Shown piece by piece: positions 13,801 to 25,185 of a DNA stretch of 64,000 nucleotides; positions within the stretch are counted from its first letter, which is position 1, and each line of letters starts with the position of its first letter. A program made the position numbers and the translations under genes. The DNA comes from Trichopria drosophilae. Its lineage: Eukaryota; Arthropoda; Insecta; Hymenoptera; Diapriidae. Below the pieces are notes generated by a model. That model made no database searches. It was not told the origin of the DNA and saw nothing but the letters and a program-made list of their open reading frames with translations. The stretch spans positions 31,283,001-31,347,000 of the forward strand of contig CM059587.1 in assembly GCA_030407085.1 (NCBI GenBank). Reading direction: 5' to 3'.

Positions 13801-14699
13801 GATCAATTAATCCTGCTTAGAAATGATGTTCAGTTCACAAACAGAGGAATGTTTGTTTACAGTTAATGTAATTTTGTACATAGTAAAGCTAAAAGAATTT
13901 AGATTTTGATCTTAAATTTGATGTAAGGTACTTTATTACGAAGTTGCTGTAATCTGCGATTCGTTTAAATGTGTTATGTTCTTAGATAATATAGGAATTT
14001 TAAATATTAAGGTTAGGATCGTTACCTGACCTAATTACGCGCTTACAGTTTCACAGAAACAGAGATCGGTTACTGTTACAACTGTACAATGTAAGAACCT
14101 TGAAATTAGTTACATTAACTATTAGTAAATAATTTATCTCATTAACACTTTTTTCGGTTCTCTGTCAGTTTATGAATATTAAAAATGGCGGATCCAATAT
14201 TGTGGACAATTTTAAAGTTTTTAAAAATTCACTAGGTTTGCTTAAATTTTGTTACTCAGGAGTTTTTGGGGCCGCTGCTGAATGGGAAGTAAATTTTTAA
14301 GCATGGCAAATCTATTATGGCATTTTCTCGTCACTTAAAAGAGTTATGATTTACAGTTTGGAAATACTACTTTTGATATTTAAAATGAAAGATTCAATTA
14401 AGCAGTCGAAAATGTGGAATTGGCTATCTTTAGTAAATCAACACTCAACGGAATAATCACTGATTATAATAATTTTGGTTTCAATTCCTTCTTCTACATA
14501 GAAGTTTAGATTATATCAAAAATATTTTGTGCAAAATTTGCTTTTTCCGCTTGTACACAGCTCTTTACCCATTTATCCGCATGAACCAAATGTTGTTTTC
14601 CCTTCTGTTATATCTATTTAATGTCTATCGAATGCGGTTTATTTAAACAAAATATAAACGAAATTACATCTAACATTATGAATGGTACAAATTGACATA

Positions 14700-15066
14700 A
14701 GATTCGTGATTTAGCTCTTATTGACCGAATTTGTTTGTTTATGTTCGTCAATTTTAAGAATGGAAAACTTTGTTTATGCTTAAAAAAGTCTGAACATTTG
14801 TAGGTGGGTATTTTCAAGTATATTCTTTCAGAATCCAGCAAGAGAATTCTGAAAAAACCACCCTTACCTACCCTATTTTTCAATTTAAAGAAAAAAACAT
14901 GATTTTTTAAGGTAATTTTTTTTTAAATCGTTTTTTTTATGCGAAAGAGGTCTTGGCGATAGCTGAAACTACGAAAACTCCGGGTCAAAATGTCAAAATA
15001 ATAAAGTTATACATACAAAAAAATCATTTTTTGTTATAGAGGGATTGTGCGATCACGCCTAAAATT
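14700..15066 (+). repeat. Foldback element, left arm
   Basis: Imperfect reverse complement of 19979-20335. Matching blocks include TCTTGGCGATAGCTGAAACT (14951-14970) against AGCTATCGCCAAGACCTC on the right, and CGATCACGCCTAAAA against TTTTAGGTGTGGTCG. Weak similarity may reach outward to about 14615. The arms are diverged, so this is an old element; the DIRS insertion separates this arm from its spacer. Confidence 0.85.
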
Positions 15067-15116
15067 AAATGATCAAACGAACTTACCAAGTGAAGTTCGA
15101 TCATAATTGCATGATT

Positions 15117-15234
15117 GCCTCTTCCGAAGATGATCATAATGTAGTCTCCTTCATCTGTAGATATTGCCACAAGATTTAAAGTCTAAAAATCTCCTATATC
15201 TATATATATTCAGAGCCGTCATCTCTAAGTCATT
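15117..15234 (+). repeat. DIRS inverted terminal repeat, left
   Basis: Reads GATGATCATAATGTAGTCTC at its outer part and CCGTCATCTCTAAGTCATT at its inner part. It is the reverse complement of 19490-19614 with very few differences. The outermost 15063-15116 belongs to the left end only and has its complement in the internal complementary region. Confidence 0.92.
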
Positions 15235-15290
15235 CATTTAAAGTTGTATTGTCGTAACATGAAAAAGAAAAATGGGCAGGGGGGGGGGAC

Positions 15291-15400
15291 TGATCATCTT
15301 CGGAAGAGGCAATCATGCAATTATGATCGAACTTCACTTGGTAAGTTCGTTTGATCATTTAATTGCATTTCTCGCCTCTTCCTCGATGATCATAATGTAG
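15291..15400 (-). repeat. DIRS internal complementary region
   Basis: The first part (15291-15358) is the reverse complement of the extreme left end of the element (TGATCATCTTCGGAAGAGGC is the complement of 15124-15143). The second part (15357-15400) is the reverse complement of the extreme right end. The two meet at TTTAATTGCATTT, where the ATT trinucleotide is shared by both ends. This layout is diagnostic of DIRS elements and is used in the family's replication model to template the circle junction. A run of ten G lies just outside it (15279-15288). Confidence 0.92.
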
Positions 15401-15452
15401 TTGTTTAAAGATGTTACGACAAGAGAAAATAGAAGTACGTTTAAATCAACAA

Positions 15453-16345
15453 TTACAATGTTAAAATACTTTTTGCGAATACATCATCATTTGTTACTTT
15501 GAGTTTATAAAATCGCACAAATGTATGCGTCTTATTTGTCCAACCTGCGGTTTTTCTTATCATCTCAATAGAAACGCCTTTTCTACTTGCTGCAGATGCA
15601 TGACGAGCACTATGCGAGGAAAATAATTTTGTTTCAATTCCGCTTTTTGTTAAAACATTTTTAAACCATCTGCTGATTGTTTGTTTGGTAGCGCATTCAT
15701 AAGGTTTTTTGTAACATATAAATAATTTCGAATTTTTTCTTAAGTTTTTAGAACGATCTATGCGATCTAACGCATAAATTTAATAATGGTTGTGATCGAC
15801 ACAGGCCTGAAGTGTTTATTTTAGCTGGAATCCTAATTTGTGCACCTGAATCTGTAAATATAATATTTTCAATATCTATCAACGAAAAAATTTGCAGCCA
15901 ATGGGCAGTTGTTAAAGCAATTCAGCCAATCAATTTTTCAGATAATGATTGAAATGAAAGTTTATCATGAGGATATAATGATTCTAGATGAATTAAAACT
16001 TTTTTCGGATCCCAAGTAGAATCGTACTTGGGAGTATTAGGTCGGTTATTATAGATTCCTTTGAAAAAACGTGTCATTTCTGCGTCTTTACCAATGTGTG
16101 GACCTATAATTATTGAAATTGCAGAACGATAACAATTCAGAGTTCCATACTTCAAACCATTATTAAATTGTTCGGAAAGAAAACACATTACATCCTTAAC
16201 TGAACCATTAAAAAGATTGAGATTTTTTAAATTACAAAAAGTTCACCAACGCTTTAAACTACGTTCATACTGTTTGATGGTACTTTCGGAAATCGATGCT
16301 AATTGTATATCAATAGCTTCCTCAGGAACATTTTTTAATCTGAAC
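15453..16345 (-). pseudogene. DIRS tyrosine recombinase, broken and missing a catalytic Arg
   Basis: Minus-strand frame begins near RLKNVPEEAIDIQLAS and passes an in-frame TGA where Trp-rich sequence is expected (SLKRW then TGA). It continues with MCFLSEQFNNGLKYGTLN, CYRSAISIIIGPHIG and LYPHDKLSFQSLSEKLIG, stops at TGA (15919-15921), then IALTTAHWLQIFSLIDI, a frameshift near 15740, and finally TISRWFKNVLTKSG, LFSSHSARHASAASRKGVS, MIRKTAGWT and TFVRFYKLK, ending at TAA 15453-15455. The H-x-x-R box (HSAR, 15603-15614) and the catalytic Tyr (RFYK, 15507-15509) are present. The first catalytic Arg of the family (AHRxQT-type) appears as Trp at 15898-15900. It would have integrated the circular DNA copy. 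Confidence 0.88.
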
Positions 16346-16449
16346 GCCTCGCTGATACAACTCCTGCCATAAGTGAAAGAGAACTTCGTAACGGATGAGG
16401 AGCTCTATTAAAAGATTTTAAGAGATATCATCTGGATTAAATATGATCG

Positions 16450-18120
16450 GATTAGAAACCAGTAATTTTTGAAACACAGGAAACTATGGCTGACCAGGCC
16501 AATTTGGAACTATTAAAATCCCTTTGCTTCCTTCAAATTGAATTTTCTTTAAAACTCTCAAAATCAAAGAAAAGTCGTAAAGTCGTAAAAATAGTATTTT
16601 TTCCCGGAAATAATAAACGCATCGATTGCAAATGCTTCTGGATCTGTGTGCCATGCAATATAGGTATGACATTTGGTATTATATCTGCTAGCAAAATGAT
16701 CAATCTCGGGTTGTCCAAAGGTGTTTACAATTCTTTTGTATGCTGAATTACACAATTCATATTCCAGTTCAATTTTTCTTGATTCTTTATCTGCGGGAAA
16801 ATTTTCTTTTGAACTTATGTATGATGGAAACACATAAGTATTTCGCTTTTCGCACTAAGCCCATAGTTCTCTACTTAATACATTTAGTTTTGATTTCATA
16901 TTTCCCATCCTATTAATACAAGCAACAGCGGTTGAGTTGTCCATGCGTAATAAAATTTCGCAATTACGTAAATTGGAAGCAAAACATTTTTAGGCCTAAG
17001 AGAGCTGCTCTGAGTTCTAGGCAATTTATGTGCCATGCAATTTCGGAGTCTTTCCAATTTCCATGAGCATTTATTCCCTTTGAAAAAAACACCCCGTCCG
17101 GTGAGGCACGCATCCGAAAAAATTTCTGAAATGAAATTTTGTTGTTTAATAGGATTTCTTCTGTTAATATTTAATAACCACCATGTGAGATCAGATTTAA
17201 TTTCCCCGTTAATAAACATTTTCTTATTGTAATTAAATTGATTTCTTTGTAAAGCTTTAAGCTTCCATTTTTCTAATATTTTAGTATATTTCCAACTGTA
17301 ATTAACTGCTGGACAAGATGCTGTTAACGATCCTAAAATTTCAGCAAAAGTTCGAATTTTGATTGGCTTTTTTGAAAGTAAATGATTTATTTTTTCTAAT
17401 ATATTTTGTATTTTGTTTTGTGGTAAGGATAAGGACACATTTCTGGACTCAAAAATAAAACCTAAAAAGGTACACTCTTGCGTAATTTTACATTTTTTGT
17501 CGTTTAGTATAAAACCAAGATTGATTAATAATTGTTTTCTCGTATTTATATTTACCCAGCAATTTTTATAAGAAGAGCCTATTAGTAATTGATCGTCTAG
17601 ATATATTATGTTCGTTGAGCTTTGATGACGAAAAAACGAAATTACTGGTTTCATTAATTTTATAAAAACTAATATAAAATAAAATAAGTTGGTATAATTC
17701 ACCATTAAAATAGAATTTTAAGAATATTCTGTGAGTTTTATGTATAGATATATGAAAATAAGCATCTTTTATATCAATTGTGCCAAAGAAATCGTTTGCT
17801 TTGATAATATTAGAAACAGTTCGGCAATCCTCCATTTTGAAGTGGGTTGTTTGTACAAATTTATGTAGAGGGTTGAGATTTTAGATAAATCGGACAGTTT
17901 TATCAGGTTTCGGAATTAAGAAAATTCCAGAAATAAATTGATGATTTTCAGGCATACTTTTTTCAATTGCACCTTTCTCTAAAAGGATGTTAATGTTTTC
18001 TTGTATCAATGTAAATTCTTTTCCATTCAAAATATTTTCTTTAGGATTATAAAATTGTTTTGGTGTTTGGATGAAAGATACTTTGTATCCTTTAATCCAA
18101 TTTAAAACACTTCTGTGAGA
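16450..18120 (-). pseudogene. DIRS reverse transcriptase / RNase H (pol), broken
   Basis: Reading along the minus strand in several frames: NWIKGYKVSFIQTPKQF, then IFLIPKPDKTVRFI followed by an in-frame TAA (17881-17883), NLNPLHKF, FFGTIDIKDAYFHIS (RT motif A with Asp), a deletion/frameshift near 17700 that removes the expected LPFGL region, IIYLDDQLLIGSS (catalytic YLDD at 17592-17603), FLGFIF, then RNase H with EIFSDACLTGRG. A frameshift near 17010 moves the rest of RNase H (ELRAALLGLK, MDNSTAV-like) into another frame. The C-terminal part is recognisable as FGQPEIDHFASRYNTKCH and, after a further frameshift, GILIVPNWPGQPWFPVF. Order and motifs fit DIRS pol. The copy cannot make an active enzyme. 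Confidence 0.88.
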
Positions 18121-18270
18121 TCACTGGTGTGTATCTTCGACTCCCTTGTCTGGATCTCCTCTGCAGGTGGAGTTTCGAATTTTTTGAATATTTTTCAACA
18201 TTATTTATCGGTTTCACATTCAATTTTTGTTTATTGGATGTTTTTGATTTCAAGTCTTGCTTAGTTTTTT

Positions 18271-18860
18271 CTAATGATATCGTAGATTTTTTATACGATC
18301 TTTCAGATTTGGACCGAACAATAAATTGTTAGTCGGAGCTTTAACTAACATTTCTTTCATCGTCGGATTTATTTTGTTTGAAATAATCGTTTTTCTCGTT
18401 TGTGATTCCAAAAATTGACATTGTGCTATAGATTTTGCAGCGTCGCTTGACCATTCAAGAATTTTTAATAATTCGCTATTTTTATCCGTCATTTGACAAA
18501 TCCAAGTAACAGTTTTACCCAGGGTGGATAATGCAATTGTTAATAAATTTGGTTTCTTCTCTAATTTCTTGTCAGTCAAAATCGCGGATTCTGGTAATGA
18601 ACTTTTTATCTCTTCATTCAACTTTGGTGCTTCCATCATTTTGCAGTTTTCTGGCACTTTGTATTTGTCAGTCATAGCTGTAACCTCATCTTTTGAGATA
18701 CCTGATTTTAAGATATATTCCCATGGTGTAGCAATTTCATTTTGAATAGGTTCATCATATTTTGTCACTTCTGATGAAGATTTGCCGAGTATGTTTAAAA
18801 TATATTGATCCAGAGCAGATTTTTGTAGGTTATTATCGTCTTTTTCTTGAATTTTCGATT
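18271..18860 (-). CDS. DIRS gag-like protein, exon 2 (C-terminal end frameshifted)
   Basis: Open from the proposed acceptor to the stop at 18271. It encodes a gag core with ALDQYILNILGKSS, then TPWEYILKSGISKDEV and IAQCQFLESQTRKTIIS, ending NNLLFGPNLKDRIKNLRYH. DIRS gag proteins in other animals show comparable segments. Just before the stop the likely continuation (SLEKTKQDLKSK and onward) is found in another frame, so a small indel near 18300 has truncated the product. A GTG rather than ATG stands at 18768, so an independent start there is unlikely, which again favours splicing to exon 1. Confidence 0.7.
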
Positions 18861-19166
18861 CTGTAAAAAATGTTTAAACATGTTTAAAATTGAATTGTAT
18901 TCGTTAAAACATTGAACGAGGTTAATCTGCTGTGTGAAAGATTTATACAACTGTATAGAAGTGTCACAATAAAGTTAACCTATGAGAAGTATGGTACCAT
19001 ACGTTATGTTACATAGGTGTTTAATTGATTCGCACAAATCAGAAGAATAGAAGACAGGGACATGAATACTCATGTTTATCTTTGCCAACACACACGTGCA
19101 GAATTATCACTGATAATTCCTCCTCACACGAGGACTGCACATGTACAAATTATGATTCTTTTTTAC
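18861..19166 (-). other. Putative spliceosomal intron in DIRS gag
   Basis: On the minus strand the segment starts GTAAAA and ends ATTTTTTACAG, is 306 nt long and full of stops. Removing it joins codon g|aa (Glu), giving SRESKIQEKDDNN and an uninterrupted frame to 18271. Good splice signals at both ends, frame preservation and the high stop content of the interval support an intron. A non-intron insertion or plain decay is the alternative. Confidence 0.65.
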
Positions 19167-19419
19167 CTCGAGAATCATCTTGTCTCGAATAATTATCCTT
19201 GTCTGATCTTTCTTGATTTGATAAATATCCTCTTGAATCACGGTCCTGTGAAGAATGATTTTTCGATTTACTTCGACTTGACGTATGTCGAGAATAGGAG
19301 CAGTAACCTGCGTGTCGTTTCCTTTCTCTCCATTTCTCTTTTTTCTTGCGTTTTAAACGTTTAATTTGGTCCTTTAGTTCTCCTTCTGAGTAATCAGAAC
19401 TAGAAGAATAGGAGCTCAT
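19167..19419 (-). CDS. DIRS gag-like protein, exon 1
   Basis: Starts with ATG at 19419 and encodes MSSYSSSSDYSEGELKDQ followed by a very basic, Ser/Arg-rich stretch (KRKKKEKWRERKRH, then many S, R, K and D), typical of the N terminus of DIRS gag-like proteins and suggestive of nucleic-acid binding. The unspliced frame stops after GKKES at 19150. A donor CTCGAG|GTAAAA at 19166 would join it in frame to the downstream half. The start was chosen because it is the first ATG after the terminal repeat and no better start is seen. Confidence 0.75.
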
Positions 19420-19489
19420 TTTGATTTAAACTTAGTTTTCAAATTATTAACCTTGAACTAATTTTCTCCTTGCGGCGTTGTCTACACAA

Positions 19490-19614
19490 GACAAAAGAAA
19501 TGACTTAGAGATGACGGCTCTGAATATATATAGATATAGGAGATTTTTAGACTTTAAATCTTGTGGCAATATCTACAGATGAAGGAGACTACATTATGAT
19601 CATCGAGGAAGAGG
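19490..19614 (-). repeat. DIRS inverted terminal repeat, right
   Basis: Reverse complement of 15117-15234. The outer extension (to 19627) has its complement at about 15360-15400 in the internal complementary region. Confidence 0.92.
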
Positions 19615-19978
19615 CGAGAAATGCAATAACACGTTTTCAAAAAATAGGTATTTACAGATTTTTCTGAAAAAAAATAGTTTCGACTTTTGAAAACATATCA
19701 CAGATAGGAGAAAATATATCTTTTATTTTCTTATCCAAGGTTAAATTTCGTTAGCATCCCATAAAATAGGGGCAACATTAGGAGTTTTTCAAAAAAACTA
19801 TTTTCGATACGAAAAATTGCAAATAAATTATGTTCTTTAAAAAAATAAGAGCAGCTTTTATACTCTCACATATTAAGACAATGCTTATGACAAAGTTATA
19901 AAATAATGTCTACCCATTATTGATAGTTTTAGGAATGAAGACCGGAAGTCGCACGGTATTCATCCTAATTTTCATTCA

Positions 19979-20335
19979 TTTTAGGTGTGGTCGCTCAACC
20001 TCTCTTTGATGAAAAATGAATTTTTTGGGTGTATAACTTTATTATTTTTATATTTTGAGCCGGAGTTTTCGTGGTTTCAGCTATCGCCAAGACCTCTTCC
20101 ACATCGAAAATACGATTTAAAAGACATTACCATAAAACATCACGTTTTTGTTTTTTAAATTGAAAAATAGAGTAGGAAGGGGTGTTTTTTTTAAATTTTT
20201 GTACCGGATTCTGGAAGAGCGCACTTGAACAAAAATAAGCATAAATAACAAAGTTATCAGTACTTAAAGTTGACGAACAGAAACGGACAAATTGGGTCAA
20301 TAAGCGTTAGTGAAATTTTCATAAACTGCTTTCGT
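19979..20335 (-). repeat. Foldback element, right arm
   Basis: Pairs with 14700-15066. Without the DIRS insert the spacer would be only about 350 bp (19628-19978), giving an original element of about 1.1 kb. No protein is encoded in arms or spacer. Confidence 0.85.
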
Positions 20336-21794
20336 GAATTGTGCAATTAAATGAACAGTATTTGTTCAAAATTTTGTTTACTAACATATTTCTGAAAAGT
20401 CTACACCAGCTTCTTCGGTTTCCTCTTTTAATTATGTAAACCACATGTTTTGTTTACAAGTTATACAATAATAATAATCTCGAGTTGATTCAAATAGTAG
20501 ATGGCGCAGATAATAGTAAAACTGACTTAACGTTATATAAGTCAATATAACACCCAACATCAGATTTGATGTAAAAGCTATTGCATTCCAAATGTCAGTT
20601 TATTCAGTTACGTACCTGACATTTTTTAACGGATAAAATCGTTACTGTATTAAAGTAATTTTGTACACATTTGGTATTTATGATCAAATTGGATGTATTT
20701 TAAAGCCCTGTCTATGTCAGTTTTTTTCGGATTATTCTGTAAGCACCGCTTAATATAATATATCCGTCCCTTCAAATCAATAACTATTCATTTTCCCTTT
20801 TACGAAACGGTCGCTGGATAGGAAACTCGGAAAATTGATCAAACCTGCATTAGAACGCCAAGCCGTGAAATCGTCTCGACGAAGGGAAATGCTGTCCATT
20901 ATAGAATTTAAATCGAAGATAAAATTTTATTTCCTAAAATTTTTCTACTTTTGCTGATTTAACTTTTCAATGTGACATTTCAATCGCTTAATATACATGA
21001 TGAAACGAACATCACTTTACGGAATAACCTGTTAAATCTGATATTTGTATAAATTTCAGATTCAATTTTATTCTATGCAATTACCGATATAGAAATAATA
21101 ACTGTGTGGGTAAAATTCAGTTTTACATTTTTCTTTGGCATTTTACAGACACGTGTTACACAAAATATCTTACGGCACATGCGGGTTAATTTACATATAT
21201 AATTTTGCATTTAGGGTATGAAAACTCTGACCTTTCATTCAAAAATGTTCACGACATCTCACGTGGTTAAATGTATTTTTAACTTGAAATTTTTCGAGAT
21301 AATTTTGATACCATTTTGTTATGTTCTTACTAAATGAGTTCTTACAAATATGCAAATGTAACAAATATTTCTGACCTGGAAAATCTGAATGTTTAACTGC
21401 TTGCAGACAATGAATTTGATGTGATTTGAAAAATAAATCCTATAACTCTGCTGCCATTATCGGTCGAGGTCAATTATCAGGCTCCTTAATATCGTAAATG
21501 TTTGAAACAATATTGAAAATGTTTTTCCCATAGCGAGTTCAGAATATTCAGTTTTTACTGTTATAAATAGGTCATATTGAGAAGCATAATATTTATTTAG
21601 TAAGGTTATAATAGGTCGAATTGAAAAGTTTAATCACAGTAGCTCTATGCACTGCAACTAACAAATATAACAATAACTTATAATTAAAAGCTACCCGAGT
21701 AACTATAAGATACTAAAAGGCGTTTTCATGACATCTCGAGTTATTCAAAACCATTCAGGCAAAATTTAATTGATCCGAAAACTGCAACAACAAA

Positions 21795-22330
21795 ATGGTG
21801 TATTTTCCCTTAACATATTTTTCCCCACCATCCTACAGATTCATCTCCCCTTCTTTCCATTTATCTATCCTGTTTTACCTCCCTTCCCTCTCTCTGTCTT
21901 TCTCTTTGCCGTCCTTTTGTGTCTTCTTGTGTCCTAGTTTACAACATCCCTCTTTTCCCATCTTCTTGTCGTCGTACTAACATTCATTTTTCAAATACTA
22001 CATCCCTTCCTTACAACCCACATTTTTTTTCTCTTTCTATATCATCCAATACTCATTTTCATTCACCTCATTCCCATCCGTTCGTGTTGGTATAATCTAT
22101 TGCTTTTTTCCCTTTTGACTCCTACTCATTTTCACATACTTTGAGATTCTATCACCGTGATACAATTTATTCATGATCTTGATGCTCTCTCTCTTTCAGT
22201 TTTTTCATTTTCTTATTCATATCTCACCCCATCAGTTAATTCATCCAGATATATTTATTTAGTACATCTTTACGTTTGGGTAACTTGATATTATTTGACA
22301 CCTCCTCAGTTTTTACTTTTAGGCAATTTG
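21795..22330 (+). repeat. Pyrimidine-rich low-complexity tract
   Basis: Over 500 bp of strongly C+T-biased + strand with words such as CTCCCCTTCTTTCC and CCCTTCCCTCTCTCTGTC. No regular period, no credible coding frame. Confidence 0.7.
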
Positions 22331-24311
22331 TTTCAGTTTTGTTCATATTTCATACCGATAAGTTCTTCGATGGTACTTTTAACTTATTCAGAATAGCTAT
22401 GCAACATTGAAATTCTACATTACACTCTATTTTCGAGACATCGAGCGTTTTATATTCTGTCAAACTCGTTTCTTCCAGAGGAACTTTTTGCATTGCACTG
22501 GGAAATAATAATTAAAAGAACGAGCTCCCATTTTATCTAAAATAAAAGTACTTTTTTAGTTTTATTAGTGGAAGAATTTAAAAGATTTGTTTAAAAATAT
22601 GAAAATTCAGGTATAAAACGGCATACAATTTGAAAAAAAAAATTTAAACAAAGTAACAGCTGAAACATTTCGGTCAATAACGCCTATTCCTACGCGATTT
22701 TTATGAATGTACGACAAATTTCAGAAAAAGTGGTTCAGAAATGAGTGACAATGCGCTAGAATAAATTTGTTAAGTATACTCGAACTATTCGCATTGTTAC
22801 ATACGAAGTTTATTCTTACCAATTCTCGCTCGTTTCTGAAATGATTTCGCTGACATTTATTGTATATTCATAAAAACTGAATAAAAAAAGCTTTAAAATT
22901 ACGATTGCAAATTTTTCCCGAAATAGTTGTTTTGTGAAATGAAAATAAGGCAGTGGTAAAAGCGAAATTGATTAAAACAACGAGTCAGTATTTAGTCGCC
23001 CCGAACTATAATTTTGATCATTTTAGCGGATTTTCTTCAAATTGTACAGCACAGCAATATCATACAATATCTAATCGTTACATTTTCATTTTGTTACCAT
23101 TTTTGTTGTTAATATTATGAAAACTAAATATACATAAATAATACCTTTTTATACCCTTCCAGTGCTCTTTCTAACCGTTAAAGTATTATGCAGAAATTTA
23201 TCATTTTTTACATCCTTAGTATTTTATGAATTCATCAATAACTAAAATCTTATCCTAAAGACTATAAACGCAAAAATGTCTATTTTATATACAATTATAA
23301 AGGAAAGGAACACACTTAACCAAAAATAAAACCACTCTTCTATTCAAATTCATCAAAATTGCTTGTAATTATTTTGTAATAAGCAAACCATATTAAACAC
23401 TATAAAGAAATAAGTAAGAAAGTGTCAACAAAAAGATTGTTCTTTTTCTAAAGTAAAAATGTGTAAATCACTAACGACTAAGGGTTTAGACAGTTACAAT
23501 AACGAATACTTATTAAGAAAAAAAAAGATTTAAATAGTCTTCAAACATTAAGAATAAACCCCGATAAGACTACTATATACAACGTAAGTAAATTTTTAGT
23601 AGTCCTGTTTTATGACTACCTCATGTCTGATGAGACGCGTATCCTTGCAAGTTATAAGTTACTAAATTATTTAAATCAAAACTGAAATTCGTGTTTACAT
23701 TCGGCACAACTCTAACACCAGCTTATTCTCTTTTTATATTTAGTACTGAATTAGTAAATTTAATCAAACAACCCCAGCAGCAACATGATCTCGTGTATTG
23801 GTTGATTACATTTTCTTTAGCTTATTTAGAAACTGTTTTTTTCAGTGATTGCAATTTAGAATTAACTCTGAATAAACTTATATGATAGGTTATTAATATT
23901 TTTGGACGAGAATTAAATAGTAGTAATGTTATGATACTTTAACTACACAACATCCGAATTATGCAACAGTATTTCCCCAGTGAGCACGGGACTTCAAACG
24001 GTCGGCTTTGGGAAGTCCACGTAAGTTGTGGAACGTGTATTAATGTCTGCGTGTCGGCAAAAGGACATCTTGAAGACATTCAGCTTTTTTAATCTGTATT
24101 AGCAAATTGCTTACTATTGGGGAATGCAAATTTTTTAACTGCCAGAGATAAGAAATCTAAATTATTGATGAAATATTCAGTATGTAAATACACAAACATA
24201 AACATAATCGCATGTTTTTAACAATAATTTTTTCCCTTCAACCCTTCAATGATATTCGGGCTTAAAATAATATCTAGTAAAAATTCATGTTATTTTTTGA
24301 CTAATTTCTTA

Positions 24312-24560
24312 TCATGAAGGATGTCTATAAGGAATCGTCTTGAATTCGACGTAAGGATGTCTTAAAGTCGACGTAAAAACGTCATGAAGTCGCCGTAAAA
24401 GGCGTCGTGAGGTAGACCTGAAGACGTCTTGAGGATCATGTACAACGGAATTAAATATGCTACAAAGACGTCTGGAAAATGTCTGTAGGCAGACATACCC
24501 AGACACTTTATAGACGTTGATTTGCCTGAACGACATTACGACGTCTTGTTCCAACGTCCT
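24312..24560. repeat. Degenerate ACGTC-rich short-period repeat
   Basis: A series of diverged units around GACGTC/GTCTT: TCTTGAATTCGACGTAAGG, TGTCTTAAAGTCGACGTAAA, CGTCATGAAGTCGCCGTAAA, then GACGTCTTGAGG, GACGTCTGG, GACGTTG and CGACGTCTTG. The period is roughly 25 bp at first and irregular later. Related words occur at 23973-24080. The 80-codon minus-strand frame here reflects the repeat. Confidence 0.6.
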
Positions 24561-25185
24561 TAGGAGGTTCTATAAAAACACTTTTAAGGCATTTATTTGA
24601 ACATGTGCGTTCAATTAGTGGTCAGTCTTTTCGAGCGCTATTTACTTCAAAGCACTCGCTTGTTTTTTTTTTATATTAAGAATTTAATATCAAACCTACA
24701 GCTACATCAATTTATCTATAAAACAATTACAAGTTTTTATTTACTTTATGGTAACGAATTTTGATCATGACCGTTTAATTTCGGCGGCTTTGATGTTTAT
24801 CCGAATGGAATTCCCTGGGATTAGCTGGCATCATTTTACCATTACAAACAGCATAAACAGTTGCTTGATGCCGTCGAAATAGTTGCTGGATTTAATTATA
24901 GGTTGAAAATTCAATATTTTTTTAAAGATACCTTGTAAACATTTCATTTCTTTGGAAATCTCAATCAATTGAATTCCATCAGTTAAATAGTTTTTTATGA
25001 GGAAACTGTGAGTAATATATACTAATTATTATTTAAGTAAATTTAGTAAATTTATTTTTATTTTATTCAAAATTAACAACCATTCTGATTTAAAACATCT
25101 TAAATACCGTTTGAAGAGCTGTTTTTTAATCTAGGTATTTTATTCGTCGTTTCATTCAGTTTTCGAGTAATATACATTTCATGTA

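Larger units (their letters stand above)
3801..14699. other. AT-rich non-genic region
   Basis: No coding exon, RNA gene or intact mobile element was seen apart from the dispersed repeat copies at 7915 and 10705. A NotI-type GCGGCCGCGG word stands alone at 7097. Short (GATTTA)-like runs occur near 11020. Open frames of up to 95 codons are all unconvincing. Confidence 0.55.
15063..19627 (-). mobile_element. DIRS-type (tyrosine recombinase) retrotransposon, decayed
   Basis: Nearly full-length DIRS element of about 4.6 kb, coding on the minus strand. Order along the minus strand: inverted terminal repeat (19490-19614), gag-like gene (19419-18271), reverse transcriptase and RNase H (about 18120-16450), tyrosine recombinase (about 16345-15453), internal complementary region (15291-15400) and the other inverted terminal repeat (15117-15234). 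DIRS elements integrate a circular DNA by recombinase rather than integrase and leave no target-site duplication. The ends share the trinucleotide AAT/ATT, which is also the junction seen in the internal complementary region. Several stops, frameshifts and a deletion make the copy non-autonomous. It lies within the spacer of a foldback element. Confidence 0.93.
20336..25185. other. AT-rich non-genic region
   Basis: Contains the pyrimidine-rich tract and the ACGTC-rich repeat listed separately. No recognisable exon. Confidence 0.5.

Noticed and set aside
16484..16833. + strand and alternative minus frames over the DIRS pol region
   Set aside because: Only the minus frames with FGQPEIDHFAS and GILIVPNWPGQP match the family; the others are shadows.
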